Below are positions 41,383-51,279 of a DNA stretch of 51,279 bases, piece by piece. The translations under genes and the position numbers were made by a program. Positions within the stretch are counted from its first letter, which is position 1. Each line of letters begins with the position of its first letter. Below the pieces are notes generated by a model. It saw only the letters and a program-made list of their open reading frames with translations. It was not told where the DNA came from and searched no databases. Source of the stretch: Pseudomonadota bacterium. Its GTDB lineage: Bacteria; Pseudomonadota; Gammaproteobacteria; Eutrophobiales; Eutrophobiaceae. The stretch lies in assembly GCA_022574295.1 (NCBI GenBank), contig JACZSJ010000007.1, positions 1 to 51,279 on the forward strand. The letters are read 5' to 3'.

Positions 41383-43107
41383 TTAATCGAGGGTGACTCG
41401 GTTGACCTCAGTGAGACTGGTGATACCCTGTTTTGCTTTTGCCAGGCCTGACTTGCGGATATCCCAGATTCCTTCTTTCGTAGCTTGATCAGCAAGCTGT
41501 ACTGAATTAGCGCCTTCGATAATCAGTCTTTTCATTTCATCCGTGATAGACATGACCTGGTATATCCCCGCTCGACCTTTGTAACCACTGGGGCAATCTT
41601 CACCACCGTCACCTGGTTCATATAATGTGATTCCCTCTTTGATTTCTTCTTCCGTGTAACCTTCATCCAACAATACTTCCTTGGGTAGTTCCGCGGGCTT
41701 CTTGTAGTCTGGGTGCAGTCGCCGCAACAGGCGCTGTGCGGTAATCAGGTTGATACTGGTGGCAATAGCAAAGGCCTGGATGCCCATATCCTGTAATCGT
41801 GTCAAGGTTTGCGGTGCATCATTGGTATGTAAAGTTGACATCACCATATGACCGGTCTGAGCGGCCTTGACTGCAATATTCGCGGTGGTGATATCACGAA
41901 TTTCGCCAACCAGAATGATATCCGGATCCTGTCTAAGAAAGGCCTTTAAAGCCTTGTCAAAGGTCATGCCTGTTCTTTCATCGATCTGTACCTGGTTCAC
42001 ACCGGGTAGATTGATTTCAACAGGATCCTCTGCAGTGGAGATATTGATATCCACCTGGTTGAGGATGTTGATACCGGTATACAAAGAGACGGTCTTGCCA
42101 CTACCCGTCGGGCCGGTGACCAGAAACATGCCATAGGGTTTATGCAAGTTGGTCAGGAACACCTCTTTCTGGTGATCTTCATAACCCAACTGGTCGATCT
42201 GCAGGGCAGCAGCATCCGAGTCCAGAATACGCATCACGATCTTTTCGCCAAATAGTGTCGGACAGGTACTCACACGAAAATCGATGGATTTGCTTTTGGA
42301 TAACTTCAGTTTGATACGGCCATCCTGGGGGACGCGCCGTTCGGAGACATCCATGCGTGACATGACCTTGATACGCGCTGCAATCTTTCTCGTCAGTGAG
42401 AGCGGGGGTTTGGCAACTTCCTCCAACACTCCATCAATACGAAAGCGAACGCGATAGAATTTTTCATAGGGTTCAAAGTGCAGGTCAGATCCACCTTTTT
42501 TGATGGCATCGAGCAAACATTTATTAACAAACCGTACAACAGGGGCATCGTCAATATCGCTATCATCATCTTCAGCTTTGTCTGCGCTATCGTCCACAAC
42601 TTCGAGGCCATCCAGATCATCGAAGTCATCATCATCCATGTCACCCAGACTGTCTTCTGCATCTTCCAATGCCTTTTCAATGGCCTTGGCAAGCTTACCT
42701 TCTTCGACCAGGATGGCTTCTGTATTCATGCCAACAGCAAATTTAATTTCATCAAGTGCCATCAGGTTTGTCGGATCTGAAACAGCCAGATACAGACGTT
42801 TACCGCGTTTGAATAAAGGCAGTGCATGATGTTTCTGCACAAGCTCCTCTTTGACTAACTTGGTTACGTCCGGATCAATTTCGATACTCATTATGTCAAT
42901 GAGAGGTATTCCGAATTCCTGTGATGCGGCGAGCGCGATTTTGTCGCCAGGGACAATATCTTTTGTGACCAGATAGGTTACCAACGGTATCTTTTCTTTG
43001 AGTGCATCCTGATGTGCCTGTTGGGCTGCTTCTTGCTCAATCAGACCATCAAGCACCAGTTTACGCGCCAGACCACTTAGGTGAACAGTACTTGTTGTGA
43101 CGGCCAT
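41383..43107 (-). CDS. pilB: Type IV pilus assembly ATPase PilB
   Basis: Walker A GPTGSGKTVSLYT, Walker B ILVGEIRD, MSTLHTNDA; MshEN-type N-terminus. Confidence 0.96.
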   Translation of the reverse strand: MAVTTSTVHLSGLARKLVLDGLIEQEAAQQAHQDALKEKIPLVTYLVTKDIVPGDKIALAASQEFGIPLIDIMSIEIDPDVTKLVKEELVQKHHALPLFKRGKRLYLAVSDPTNLMALDEIKFAVGMNTEAILVEEGKLAKAIEKALEDAEDSLGDMDDDDFDDLDGLEVVDDSADKAEDDDSDIDDAPVVRFVNKCLLDAIKKGGSDLHFEPYEKFYRVRFRIDGVLEEVAKPPLSLTRKIAARIKVMSRMDVSERRVPQDGRIKLKLSKSKSIDFRVSTCPTLFGEKIVMRILDSDAAALQIDQLGYEDHQKEVFLTNLHKPYGMFLVTGPTGSGKTVSLYTGINILNQVDINISTAEDPVEINLPGVNQVQIDERTGMTFDKALKAFLRQDPDIILVGEIRDITTANIAVKAAQTGHMVMSTLHTNDAPQTLTRLQDMGIQAFAIATSINLITAQRLLRRLHPDYKKPAELPKEVLLDEGYTEEEIKEGITLYEPGDGGEDCPSGYKGRAGIYQVMSITDEMKRLIIEGANSVQLADQATKEGIWDIRKSGLAKAKQGITSLTEVNRVTLD

Positions 43108-43267
43108 TTTTTAATTATCAGCTTGTTTCAAAGGATTAACGGCTAAATATTAGATTATATAGAGAAAATAACCAACAGTTTTGGTGATATTTCTACACAA
43201 AAATTGAGAGTAACCCCCATGTTTGTATACAAAACAGGCTACTTGAAGATTAGTTTGAAAGAGCGCT

Positions 43268-43311
43268 ATTGATTAAATATAACTTTTTGCAGTGCAGCAA
43301 ATTTAATCAAT
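43268..43311. other. Stem-loop in clpB-pilB intergenic region
   Basis: ATTGATTAAAT (43268-43278) and ATTTAATCAAT (43301-43311) perfect 11-bp inverted repeat; inner TTGC/GCAA stem. Confidence 0.6.
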
Positions 43312-43350
43312 GGCAGGCATCACATCTTAATTGTGGTCATCGTTCGGAGA

Positions 43351-45939
43351 TTATTCGCCAAACACAAACGCGCCATTTTTCGCATCAATGGTGATGATTG
43401 CACCAGCAGCAAAGTTTTCCGACAATATTTCCTGTGCCAATGGTGTTTCAAGCTGGTTCTGAATCACCCTTTTGAGAGGTCTTGCGCCAAACACAGGATC
43501 AAATCCGGCATTACCCAATAGATCCAGTGCCGCAGGCGATATTTGCAACTGCAGATCCAGTTCTTGCAGACGTTGCCTAAGATAGTTTATCTGGATATTG
43601 GCAATTTTCCTGACTTCTTCTTTCTGCAGGGCATGAAAGACCACGATGTCATCGATCCGATTAATAAATTCTGGTCTAAAGTGACCGGAGACGATATTCA
43701 GGACAGTCGTTTTCATGGCTTCGTATTTATCTTCCTCACTATCAGCTTTTGCAGACAGAGCCTGGATTTCTTCCGAGCCCAGATTTGACGTCATGACGAT
43801 GACTGTATTGCGAAAATCTACAGTTCGACCCTGGCCATCCGTCAAGCGTCCATCATCAAGCACCTGCAACAGTATATTGAAAACATCAGGATGAGCCTTT
43901 TCTACCTCATCGAGTAACACCAGGCTATATGGTCTGCGCCTGACTGCCTCGGTGAGATAGCCACCTTGTTCGTACCCAACATATCCTGGGGGTGCGCCGA
44001 TGAGCCTCGCCACCGCATGTTTTTCCATATACTCGGACATATCAATCCGAATAAGTGCCTCTTCCGTATCAAACAGAAACTCTGCTAATGTTTTACATAG
44101 TTCCGTTTTCCCTACGCCGGTTGGGCCAAGAAACATGAAGCTGCCATTGGGGCGATCAGGATCTGCCAATCCAGCGCGTGAACGTCTGATGGCATTTGAA
44201 ACTGAGGTAATCGCCTCGTCCTGCCCAACCACTCGCTGGTGTAAAAAATCTTCCATATGCAAGAGTTTTTCTTTTTCACCTTCAAGCATTCTGGAAACAG
44301 GGATACCTGTCCATTTGGAGACAACTTCAGCAATTTCATTTTCTGTGACTTTATTGCGCAGCAATTTTGTACTCTGAACTTCAGATTGTTCTAACTGTTC
44401 AAGTTCTTTTTCTAGTTCAGGGATAATTCCATATTGAAGTTCTGATAGGCGGCTCAGATCCCCCGCTCGTTTGGCTGTTTCGAATTCCAGACGTGCACGT
44501 TCCAGCTTTTCTTTACTTTGCTGTGAGCCCTGCAAGGCAGCCTTTTCAGAAACCCAGATTTCTTCAAGATCTGAGTATTCTCTTTCAATACTATCGATAT
44601 TCTGTTCAAGATCTTTGAGGCGTTTTTTTGTTGCCTCATCAGTTTCTTTCTTCAATGCTTCTCGCTCAATCTTCATCTGAATCAGACGTCTCTCAAGACG
44701 ATCCATAGATTCAGGTTTGGAATCTAATTCTATACTAATGCGACTGGCTGCCTCATCAATAAGATCGATGGCTTTGTCTGGAAGTTGCCTGTCTGTGATA
44801 TATCGATGAGAAAGTTTTGTCGCAGCAATGATTGCGGGATCTGTAATTTGAACATTGTGATGAACTTCATAACGTTCTTTCAAGCCGCGTAGGATAGCAA
44901 TGGTGTCCTCAAGGCTGGGTTCATTCACCAGAATTTTTTGAAAGCGTCTTTCCAGGGCTGCATCTTTTTCAATGTTTTCTCTGAATTCATTCAGGGTGGT
45001 GGCACCAATGCAATGCAATTCACCACGGGCAAGTGCTGGTTTCAGCATATTTCCCGCATCCATGGAACCTTCTGCTTTGCCAGCACCGACCATGGTATGG
45101 ACTTCATCGATAAATAAAATGATTTGACCTTCCTGTTTTGCAATATCATTGAGGACAGCTTTAAGTCGTTCTTCAAATTCCCCACGAAATTTTGCACCAG
45201 CGATTAATGTACCCATGTCCAGTGAAAGCAGGCGTTTATTCTTTAAAGCTTCAGGGACTTCAGCATTGATGATCCTTTGTGCAAGACCTTCAACAATGGC
45301 GGTTTTACCGACACCAGGCTCACCAATTAACACAGGGTTATTTTTAGTTCGTCTTTGCAGCACCTGTATTGTGCGTCTGATTTCTTCATCTCTGCCAATG
45401 ACAGGATCGAGTTTACCTTGCTCGGCAAGTTCAGTGAGGTCGATGGTATATTTTTCCAGTGCCTGACGGTTTTCCTCTGCATTTGGGTCATTGACATTCT
45501 GTCCATCACGAATTTGATCGATGGAATTTTCAATATTTTGTTTTTCTGCCCCGCAAGATTGCATCAACCTGCCAAGCTCACCTTTACCTTCTATAGCAGC
45601 CAGTGCGAACAACTCACTCGAAATGTATTGATCATTTCTTTGCTGGGCGTATTTATCTGTCAGGTTTAATAAACGATCCAGATCTTTGGAGATATGAACT
45701 TCTCCGGCCGTGCCACTTACCTGAGCTAGCTTTTCCAGAGCCTGCCCAAGCTGTGAGCGCAAGAGATTGATGTTCATTCCGGAGGCGTTTAAAACATGTC
45801 TGAGGCTGCCTCCCTCTTGATCCAGTAAGGCAGTCATGACATGGAGTGGTTCAATAAACTGATGATCCCGCCCAATAGCCAGGCTCTGTGCATCAGCCAG
45901 TGCCATTTGAAATTTTGAAGTTAATTTATCAGCCCGCAT
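43351..45939 (-). CDS. clpB: ATP-dependent disaggregase ClpB
   Basis: Two Walker A motifs [15 protein letters not shown] and [15 protein letters not shown], middle coiled coil; start 45939 ([11 protein letters not shown]) preferred. Confidence 0.97.
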   Translation of the reverse strand: MRADKLTSKFQMALADAQSLAIGRDHQFIEPLHVMTALLDQEGGSLRHVLNASGMNINLLRSQLGQALEKLAQVSGTAGEVHISKDLDRLLNLTDKYAQQRNDQYISSELFALAAIEGKGELGRLMQSCGAEKQNIENSIDQIRDGQNVNDPNAEENRQALEKYTIDLTELAEQGKLDPVIGRDEEIRRTIQVLQRRTKNNPVLIGEPGVGKTAIVEGLAQRIINAEVPEALKNKRLLSLDMGTLIAGAKFRGEFEERLKAVLNDIAKQEGQIILFIDEVHTMVGAGKAEGSMDAGNMLKPALARGELHCIGATTLNEFRENIEKDAALERRFQKILVNEPSLEDTIAILRGLKERYEVHHNVQITDPAIIAATKLSHRYITDRQLPDKAIDLIDEAASRISIELDSKPESMDRLERRLIQMKIEREALKKETDEATKKRLKDLEQNIDSIEREYSDLEEIWVSEKAALQGSQQSKEKLERARLEFETAKRAGDLSRLSELQYGIIPELEKELEQLEQSEVQSTKLLRNKVTENEIAEVVSKWTGIPVSRMLEGEKEKLLHMEDFLHQRVVGQDEAITSVSNAIRRSRAGLADPDRPNGSFMFLGPTGVGKTELCKTLAEFLFDTEEALIRIDMSEYMEKHAVARLIGAPPGYVGYEQGGYLTEAVRRRPYSLVLLDEVEKAHPDVFNILLQVLDDGRLTDGQGRTVDFRNTVIVMTSNLGSEEIQALSAKADSEEDKYEAMKTTVLNIVSGHFRPEFINRIDDIVVFHALQKEEVRKIANIQINYLRQRLQELDLQLQISPAALDLLGNAGFDPVFGARPLKRVIQNQLETPLAQEILSENFAAGAIITIDAKNGAFVFGE

Positions 45940-45972
45940 TAAATTTTCCTTTGAATAGAAAAGTCTCATCTA

Positions 45973-46001
45973 TAAATGAGGGCAGAATTAAAGGATTCAA
46001 G
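45973..46001 (-). promoter_or_regulatory. Sigma32-type heat-shock promoter upstream of clpB
   Basis: On minus strand CTTGAA (46001-45996) - N13 - CCCTCATTTA (45982-45973). Confidence 0.75.
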
Positions 46002-46108
46002 CTCAATTCGTAAAACGTATTTCGTTGGTAATAAAATCAGAATAGCGAACTTATGCTTACCTTTTATCTCGCATCATACGAGATACGAAAAATGAGTCCC
46101 TTTCGATT

Positions 46109-47533
46109 CTAATACACGCCAATATCAAGGTAAGAACGCGAGATCTTGGAGACTGCAACCACATAGGCAGCTGTGCGAAAATCCTTTATCTTCTTATTAG
46201 ATTCTTTGGCTTCGCTGATCTGCTGGTAGGCAAGTCGCATGGTGTCATCGAGGCCAGAACGTACCAGATCCAGTTCGTCAGCACCGCGTACAATCTCTGC
46301 TTCAAGCCAGGCCGGGACATCATTGCCAGTCATTGATTCAATCGCACTGATCACATGACGACCACGCATTTCATCATAACGTCGTTCTAAACGACCAAAA
46401 CGGATGTGAGAAAGATTACGTATCCATTCAAAATAAGACACGGTAACACCACCTGCATTGACATAAGCATCAGGTAGAATCATGACACCACGTTTATTGA
46501 GTATTTTATCTGCTTCAAAAGTTACAGGTCCATTCGCCGCTTCACAGACAAGCTTGGCTTTAATATTTTCGGAGTTGCTCGCCGTGATCTGAGACTCAAG
46601 TGCAGCGGGAATCAAAATATCACAATTTAACTCAAGTGCTTTCAGACCCTCTTCAGAGTAGGTGGCATCAGGAAAACCGTGAACATTCCCATCGTTTTCG
46701 TCCATGTATTGTCGGACATGATCTATGTTTAATCCGTCGTCATTAATTAGGACACCATCTCGTTCAATGATAGCAATAATTTTTGCATTATCTTCCTCAG
46801 ACAATAATTTTGCCGTATGATAACCGACATTACCCAGACCCTGAATGACGATACGCATATCACCCAGCCCACCTTTGATGTTAGCTGCCTTCACATCAGC
46901 AGGATGCCGGAAAAATTCACGCAAGGCATAAACAACACCCCGCCCCGTTGCCTCTGTGCGACCTTGAATACCGCCATGTTGTACTGGTTTACCGGTAACA
47001 CAGCCCTGGTAATCTATGTCTTCAGGACGAAGTTGTTTGTAGGTATCCATAATCCAGGCCATTTCCCTTTCACCGGTACCTACATCCGGTGCCGGGACAT
47101 TAGTCGCCGGACTTAGAAATCCTTTGCGCACCAATTCGCGTGTGAAGCGTCGGGTAATTAGTTGCATTTCTTCCCGGCTGTAATCCCGTGGGTTAATTAA
47201 TAATCCACCTTTTGATCCACCAAAAGGGACATCGACAATGGCGCATTTATAGGTCATAAGCGCTGCCAGTGCTTCTATTTCATCCTGGTTGACGATTGGT
47301 GCATATCGTATTCCCCCTTTTGCCGGTAAGCGATGTGAACTATGTGTAGCACGCCAACCCGTGAAAACTTCAATTTTATTTTTGATGGTGACAGGAAACT
47401 GGACCTGAAGTACGGCGTCGCAGGATTTAATGGCATTGGCAATTCCTGGATCGGTACCGAGCGCCTTGAACGCACGATCCACCATATGATTGACATTTTC
47501 ACTGAAGGTAGCGCGGGACTTTTTAGACGTCAT
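46109..47533 (-). CDS. Glu/Leu/Phe/Val dehydrogenase family, probably glutamate dehydrogenase
   Basis: KGGIRYAPIVNQDEIEALAALMTYKCAIVDVPFGGSKGG, TNVPAPDVGTGEREMAWIMD, QGLGNVGYHTAKLL, VCEAANGP. Confidence 0.93.
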   Translation of the reverse strand: MTSKKSRATFSENVNHMVDRAFKALGTDPGIANAIKSCDAVLQVQFPVTIKNKIEVFTGWRATHSSHRLPAKGGIRYAPIVNQDEIEALAALMTYKCAIVDVPFGGSKGGLLINPRDYSREEMQLITRRFTRELVRKGFLSPATNVPAPDVGTGEREMAWIMDTYKQLRPEDIDYQGCVTGKPVQHGGIQGRTEATGRGVVYALREFFRHPADVKAANIKGGLGDMRIVIQGLGNVGYHTAKLLSEEDNAKIIAIIERDGVLINDDGLNIDHVRQYMDENDGNVHGFPDATYSEEGLKALELNCDILIPAALESQITASNSENIKAKLVCEAANGPVTFEADKILNKRGVMILPDAYVNAGGVTVSYFEWIRNLSHIRFGRLERRYDEMRGRHVISAIESMTGNDVPAWLEAEIVRGADELDLVRSGLDDTMRLAYQQISEAKESNKKIKDFRTAAYVVAVSKISRSYLDIGVY

Positions 47534-47616
47534 GGCTGATTTCCTATTCACTTGTTTATGTTATATATACCCAAAATACGTGGAAATGCTAGCTGTTCTT
47601 GATTTCATTTCCAAGC

Positions 47617-48396
47617 TTAGTTTATGCTGGATTGACTATCCATCCAGATCAGGCTTGCCATGCGACCAGTAGTCCCATCCCGACGATGGGAAAAAAAACG
47701 CGCTTGCTCAGAATACGTGCAATAAGGACTGGTATAAATATGTCCTACCTGCAGAGTAGTCAATTGCTTGCTTACCAATTGTTTTAGATCCATCAACCAA
47801 TGTCCCATAGATGTTTCGATAAAACATTCTTCAGCACCCACAAAAATTTTCCTGGCAGCATGATAAACAGTTGCATCTATTTCGTAGTGATCTGCGCTGA
47901 TACACGGTCCAAGCCAAGTCATAAGTTTATCATGGGCACAGGTAAAATTTTCAATAGCAGCAGTTATGATGTCTTTGCTAAAACTTTGCCATCCAATATG
48001 AATCGCCGCAACCTGTGTTCCTTCATCATCACACAACAAGAGGGGCAGGCAGTCTGCGGTCACAACAACGCAAACCTTGTTTGCTCCTCCTGAATAACTG
48101 CCATCTGCAGTTTTATCAGTGAGCTTTAAATCTACTTGGGAATTAATCTGAATGATATTATTTCCATGAACCTGATTAAGCCAGACAGGCTCGGCGGGTA
48201 ACTTTAAATACCGGGACAGGCTTTCTCTATTCTTTAAAACACTATTGTACTCATCCTTGACATGCATCCCGAGGTTGAGCTGATCATAGGGCGCGGCACT
48301 TGCCCCGCCATATCGCATTGTGGTTCCTGCGTGGATGTGCGGCGGGGCATGCCAGTTGGCAGTCAACCATTTTATTCCTGCTTGATTATTGTTCAT
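47617..48396 (-). CDS. pgeF: PgeF/YfiH family (laccase-domain purine nucleoside phosphorylase / peptidoglycan editing factor)
   Basis: LNQVHGNNII, DGSYSGGANKVCVVVTADCLPLLLCDDEGTQVAAIHIGWQS, LGPCISADHYEI. Confidence 0.93.
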   Translation of the reverse strand: MNNNQAGIKWLTANWHAPPHIHAGTTMRYGGASAAPYDQLNLGMHVKDEYNSVLKNRESLSRYLKLPAEPVWLNQVHGNNIIQINSQVDLKLTDKTADGSYSGGANKVCVVVTADCLPLLLCDDEGTQVAAIHIGWQSFSKDIITAAIENFTCAHDKLMTWLGPCISADHYEIDATVYHAARKIFVGAEECFIETSMGHWLMDLKQLVSKQLTTLQVGHIYTSPYCTYSEQARFFSHRRDGTTGRMASLIWMDSQSSIN

Positions 48397-49381
48397 GTTT
48401 TTTTCTATCAGCTTCAAGGGCATTGATAAGCGCTACCATGTCTTCCGGCATCGGAGCTTTCCATTCCATCAATTCATTGCTTTGTGGATGAACCAGTTTA
48501 ATGGCACGTGCGTGCAGTGCCTGTCTTGGGAAGGCAGTAATAATGTTTGCAAGTTCTGGATCCATGCCTTTCACTAATTGTTTCATAGAACCATACACAG
48601 GATCGCCAATGATAGGATAGTGGTACCATGTTAAATGTACGCGAATTTGATGCGTCCTGCCGGTCTCCAGATTGACCTGTAGGTGGGTATGGTGTCTGTA
48701 TTTTTTTATGATGCGATAATGCGTCGTCGCTGGTCGACCATTTTTCACAACAGCCATTCTGGTGCGATGTTTAGGGTGTCGTCCAATGGCTTGTTCAATC
48801 GTTCCCCCAGCCGTCATGATGCCGTTGACAATCGTTTCGTATTCGCGATGCATGTTGCGTGTTTGTAACTGATCAACAAGGTACGTATGGCTCTGGGGCG
48901 TCCGCGCTATGACCAGTAATCCGGTGGTATCTTTATCCAGGCGGTGAACTATACCCGCACGGGGAACCTGTTCCAGTTGTTGATCATGGTGCAATAATGC
49001 ATTCATCAGGGTGTGTTGCGGATTGCCCGCCCCTGGGTGCACGATTAGCCCCGCTGGTTTGTTAATAATAATTAAATATTCATCTTCAAAAACAATTTCC
49101 AGCGGTATATCTTCAGGGCAGGCTGAATTTTGTGCTTCGATCTTTGCTCGTATTTCAACCTGTTCTCCACCTTGAACCTTGTCACGTGGGCGCCTTGATT
49201 TTTTGTCAATTTGCACAAAGCCATTACGTATCCAACCCTGTAGCCTGGCGCGGGAATGCTCAGGCAAGAGAATCGCCAATGCCTGATCAAGTCGTTTCCC
49301 GGACATTTCATTGGGAATAACAATATCAATTTGCAACCACTCACTCATATTTTTTTTGAAAGGCTTATTGTTGTTCTCCAT
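48386..49381 (-). CDS. rluD: 23S rRNA pseudouridine(1911/1915/1917) synthase
   Basis: S4 domain then GIVHRLDKDTTGLLVIARTPQSHTYL and ETGRTHQIRVHLTWYHYPIIGDPVYG; divergent to bamD; start at 49381 or 49348. Confidence 0.95.
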   Translation of the reverse strand: MENNNKPFKKNMSEWLQIDIVIPNEMSGKRLDQALAILLPEHSRARLQGWIRNGFVQIDKKSRRPRDKVQGGEQVEIRAKIEAQNSACPEDIPLEIVFEDEYLIIINKPAGLIVHPGAGNPQHTLMNALLHHDQQLEQVPRAGIVHRLDKDTTGLLVIARTPQSHTYLVDQLQTRNMHREYETIVNGIMTAGGTIEQAIGRHPKHRTRMAVVKNGRPATTHYRIIKKYRHHTHLQVNLETGRTHQIRVHLTWYHYPIIGDPVYGSMKQLVKGMDPELANIITAFPRQALHARAIKLVHPQSNELMEWKAPMPEDMVALINALEADRKKHEQ

Positions 49382-49464
49382 ATTATGTAGTAATCCCACA
49401 TAAATACATGCTAATTTTGTCCTAATTTTTGCCCTGTTTGGCAGATTAAGATAGTCTTCAGCGC

Positions 49465-50238
49465 ATGAAAAAAATGATCGCATCATTTCTGACTATTCTT
49501 GCGCTTTCAGCCTGTTCCTACTTTGAAGAAAAGGAAGACGTGACTGAAAAGTGGCCAGCAGAAAGACTGTATGCTGAAGCACGAGGAGCACTTGATGCTG
49601 GCAGTTATGAAAAAGCAGTAGAACTTTATGAAAAACTGGAAGCCAGATTTCCATTTGGTACCTATGGACAACAGGCAATACTGGATTTGGCTTATGCGTA
49701 TCACAAAAATGATGAACCTGATCTAGCAATTTCAACGGCGGAGCGTTTTATCAAACTTTATCCTCAAAATGCCCACGTTGATTATGCTTATTATCTTAAA
49801 GGCCTGACGAATTTCCAACGTGGTAAAGGCTTTACCGAGAGGATCTTGCCAATGGATGAGTCTCAACGCGATCCTGCTTCATCCCTGTGGGCGTTTGAGG
49901 ATTTTTCTGAATTGGTCAAGCGTTATCCAGATAGCCAATATGCTGAAGATGCCAAGTTAAGGATGGTATATTTAAGGAATATTTTGGCAGAACATGAGAT
50001 TCACGTCGCACAATACTATATGCGTCGTGGTGCGTTTGTTGCAGCAGCCAATCGAGCCCGTTATGTGGTTGAAAAATACCCACGCACACCCTCGACACCC
50101 GATGCTCTGGTGATTATGGCAAAAGCCTACAAGGTGATGGAGCTGACAGAATTATCTACGGATGCACTTCGAGTGCTGGAATTAAATTATCCGAATCATC
50201 CTGGCTTATATGAAGTCAGAGAAATACTGATTCAGTAA
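49465..50238 (+). CDS. bamD: Outer membrane assembly lipoprotein BamD
   Basis: Lipobox ALSAC, TPR repeats (AVELYEKLEARFPFGTYGQQAILDLAYAYHKNDEPDLAISTAERFIKLYPQ). Confidence 0.95.
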   Translation: MKKMIASFLTILALSACSYFEEKEDVTEKWPAERLYAEARGALDAGSYEKAVELYEKLEARFPFGTYGQQAILDLAYAYHKNDEPDLAISTAERFIKLYPQNAHVDYAYYLKGLTNFQRGKGFTERILPMDESQRDPASSLWAFEDFSELVKRYPDSQYAEDAKLRMVYLRNILAEHEIHVAQYYMRRGAFVAAANRARYVVEKYPRTPSTPDALVIMAKAYKVMELTELSTDALRVLELNYPNHPGLYEVREILIQ

Positions 50239-50297
50239 AGTTTTAATCTCTCAGGACACTTCCTGAAATCACGTAAACTAGACTATTTTTTTAAAAT

Positions 50298-51279
50298 CTA
50301 GCTTTCTTCGTAGCCAGAGGTGATGGGGTAGCGACGATCTCGGCCGAATGCGCGCTCGCTAATTCTTATCCCTGGTGCGGACTGGCGACGTTTATATTCA
50401 TTTCGATCAACCAGCGAAACAATTTGTTTTACGATTTTAGCATCGAAACCTGATTCGATGATTTCAGCCGGGCTCTGATCAAGCTCTATATATCTTTCCA
50501 GTATTGGATCCAGAACTTCGTAGGGGGGTAAAGAATCTTCATCTTTTTGATCTTCTCTGAGTTCCGCGCTGGGGGGGCGATCAATGACACGTTGTGGAAT
50601 AATCTGTCGTTTTTCATTTATCCAGTTTGCAAGTTCAAATACCAACACTTTGGGGATGTCTTTCAAAGGAGCAAAACCACCTGCCATGTCTCCGTAGAGT
50701 GTCGAATAGCCGACAGACATTTCACTTTTATTGCCTGTCGTCAGTACCAGTTTTCCAGTCTTATTAGAGATTGCCATGAGCAATATACCGCGGCATCGAG
50801 CCTGAATATTTTCCTCAGTGGTGTCTGCGGACAGGTTTTTGAAACGTGGTTTAAGGATCTTGTTAAATGCTGAAAATGGTTGGTCGATGGGAATAACATT
50901 GAAACTTACGCCAAGATTTTCGGCCTGACATTGTGCATCTTCATTGCTCATTGAGGCAGTGTATTGTGAGGGCATTATCAATACCTCGACATTATCAGCA
51001 CCTAACGCATCAACTGCGATACAGAGAGTCAATGCTGAATCAATCCCGCCTGAAAGTCCTATAATGGTTCCTGTGAAACCATTCTTGTATACGTAGTCTT
51101 TAACGCCAAGGACCAGTGCTTTGTAGATACTTTCTTTTTCGGATAATGCCTGGTATTCGTAGTCATCTGGAACAGAAAACCTGTCTTTATTTGTCTCTGA
51201 ATAATGAACAAGGTAAAGGTCTTCTACAAATTGTGGTGCCCGGAAGACAGTCTTTCCCTTGTGGTTTACGGCCATTGAG
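50298..51279 (-). CDS. nadE: NAD+ synthetase, 5'-truncated by the window edge (synthetase domain visible)
   Basis: TIIGLSGGIDSALTLCIAVDALG, LTTGNKSEMSVGYSTLYGDMAGGFAPLKDIPK, RPPSAELREDQKDEDSLPPYEVLD; the frame stays open (TCA ATG GCC) to the edge, consistent with an N-terminal amidase domain beyond it. Confidence 0.92.
   Translation of the reverse strand, partial: SMAVNHKGKTVFRAPQFVEDLYLVHYSETNKDRFSVPDDYEYQALSEKESIYKALVLGVKDYVYKNGFTGTIIGLSGGIDSALTLCIAVDALGADNVEVLIMPSQYTASMSNEDAQCQAENLGVSFNVIPIDQPFSAFNKILKPRFKNLSADTTEENIQARCRGILLMAISNKTGKLVLTTGNKSEMSVGYSTLYGDMAGGFAPLKDIPKVLVFELANWINEKRQIIPQRVIDRPPSAELREDQKDEDSLPPYEVLDPILERYIELDQSPAEIIESGFDAKIVKQIVSLVDRNEYKRRQSAPGIRISERAFGRDRRYPITSGYEES

Noticed and set aside
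50241-50298. Possible bidirectional terminator between bamD and nadE
   Set aside because: Only a 6-bp TCAGGA/TCCTGA stem without an adjacent T-tract plus a weak CTAGA/TCTAG pairing; not enough to call.

Overview
The window is a roughly 51 kb chromosomal segment, gammaproteobacterial by gene content and synteny, and dominated by housekeeping genes. In order it carries: an orphan type IV pilin accessory protein; degS/algW; petABC; sspA plus a degraded sspB; dolP-diaA-yraN-lpoA (minus) divergent from rsmI; RNase P RNA; a complete dcw cluster (mraZ-rsmH-ftsL-ftsI-murE-murF-mraY-murD-ftsW-murG-murC-murB-ddl-ftsQ-ftsA-ftsZ-lpxC); a DciA-like gene; an M23 peptidase; secA; argJ; a Nudix/TenI fusion; yacG-zapD-coaE-pilD-pilC-pilB (minus); clpB; glutamate dehydrogenase; pgeF; rluD; bamD; and a partial nadE. 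I found no CRISPR array, prophage, tRNA, intact transposase, or convincing new multi-gene system. The unexpected signals lie in remnants and intergenic DNA: (1) an sspB relic with an in-frame internal deletion of about 47 codons and a frameshift that strands its ClpX-binding tail (KPALRIVK); (2) a 223-bp MITE-like element with an ATTAT direct repeat, inserted at the yraN stop codon; (3) a 264-bp element with nested inverted repeats and 32-bp terminal repeats between coaE and zapD; (4) a 160-bp TTAA-flanked MITE wedged between secA and argJ; (5) a structured repeat cluster near the left edge. Three regulatory sites are also readable: MraZ boxes, a sigma32-type clpB promoter, and a dyad between lpoA and rsmI. 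All calls come from reading the sequence and the supplied ORF translations; no searches were run.
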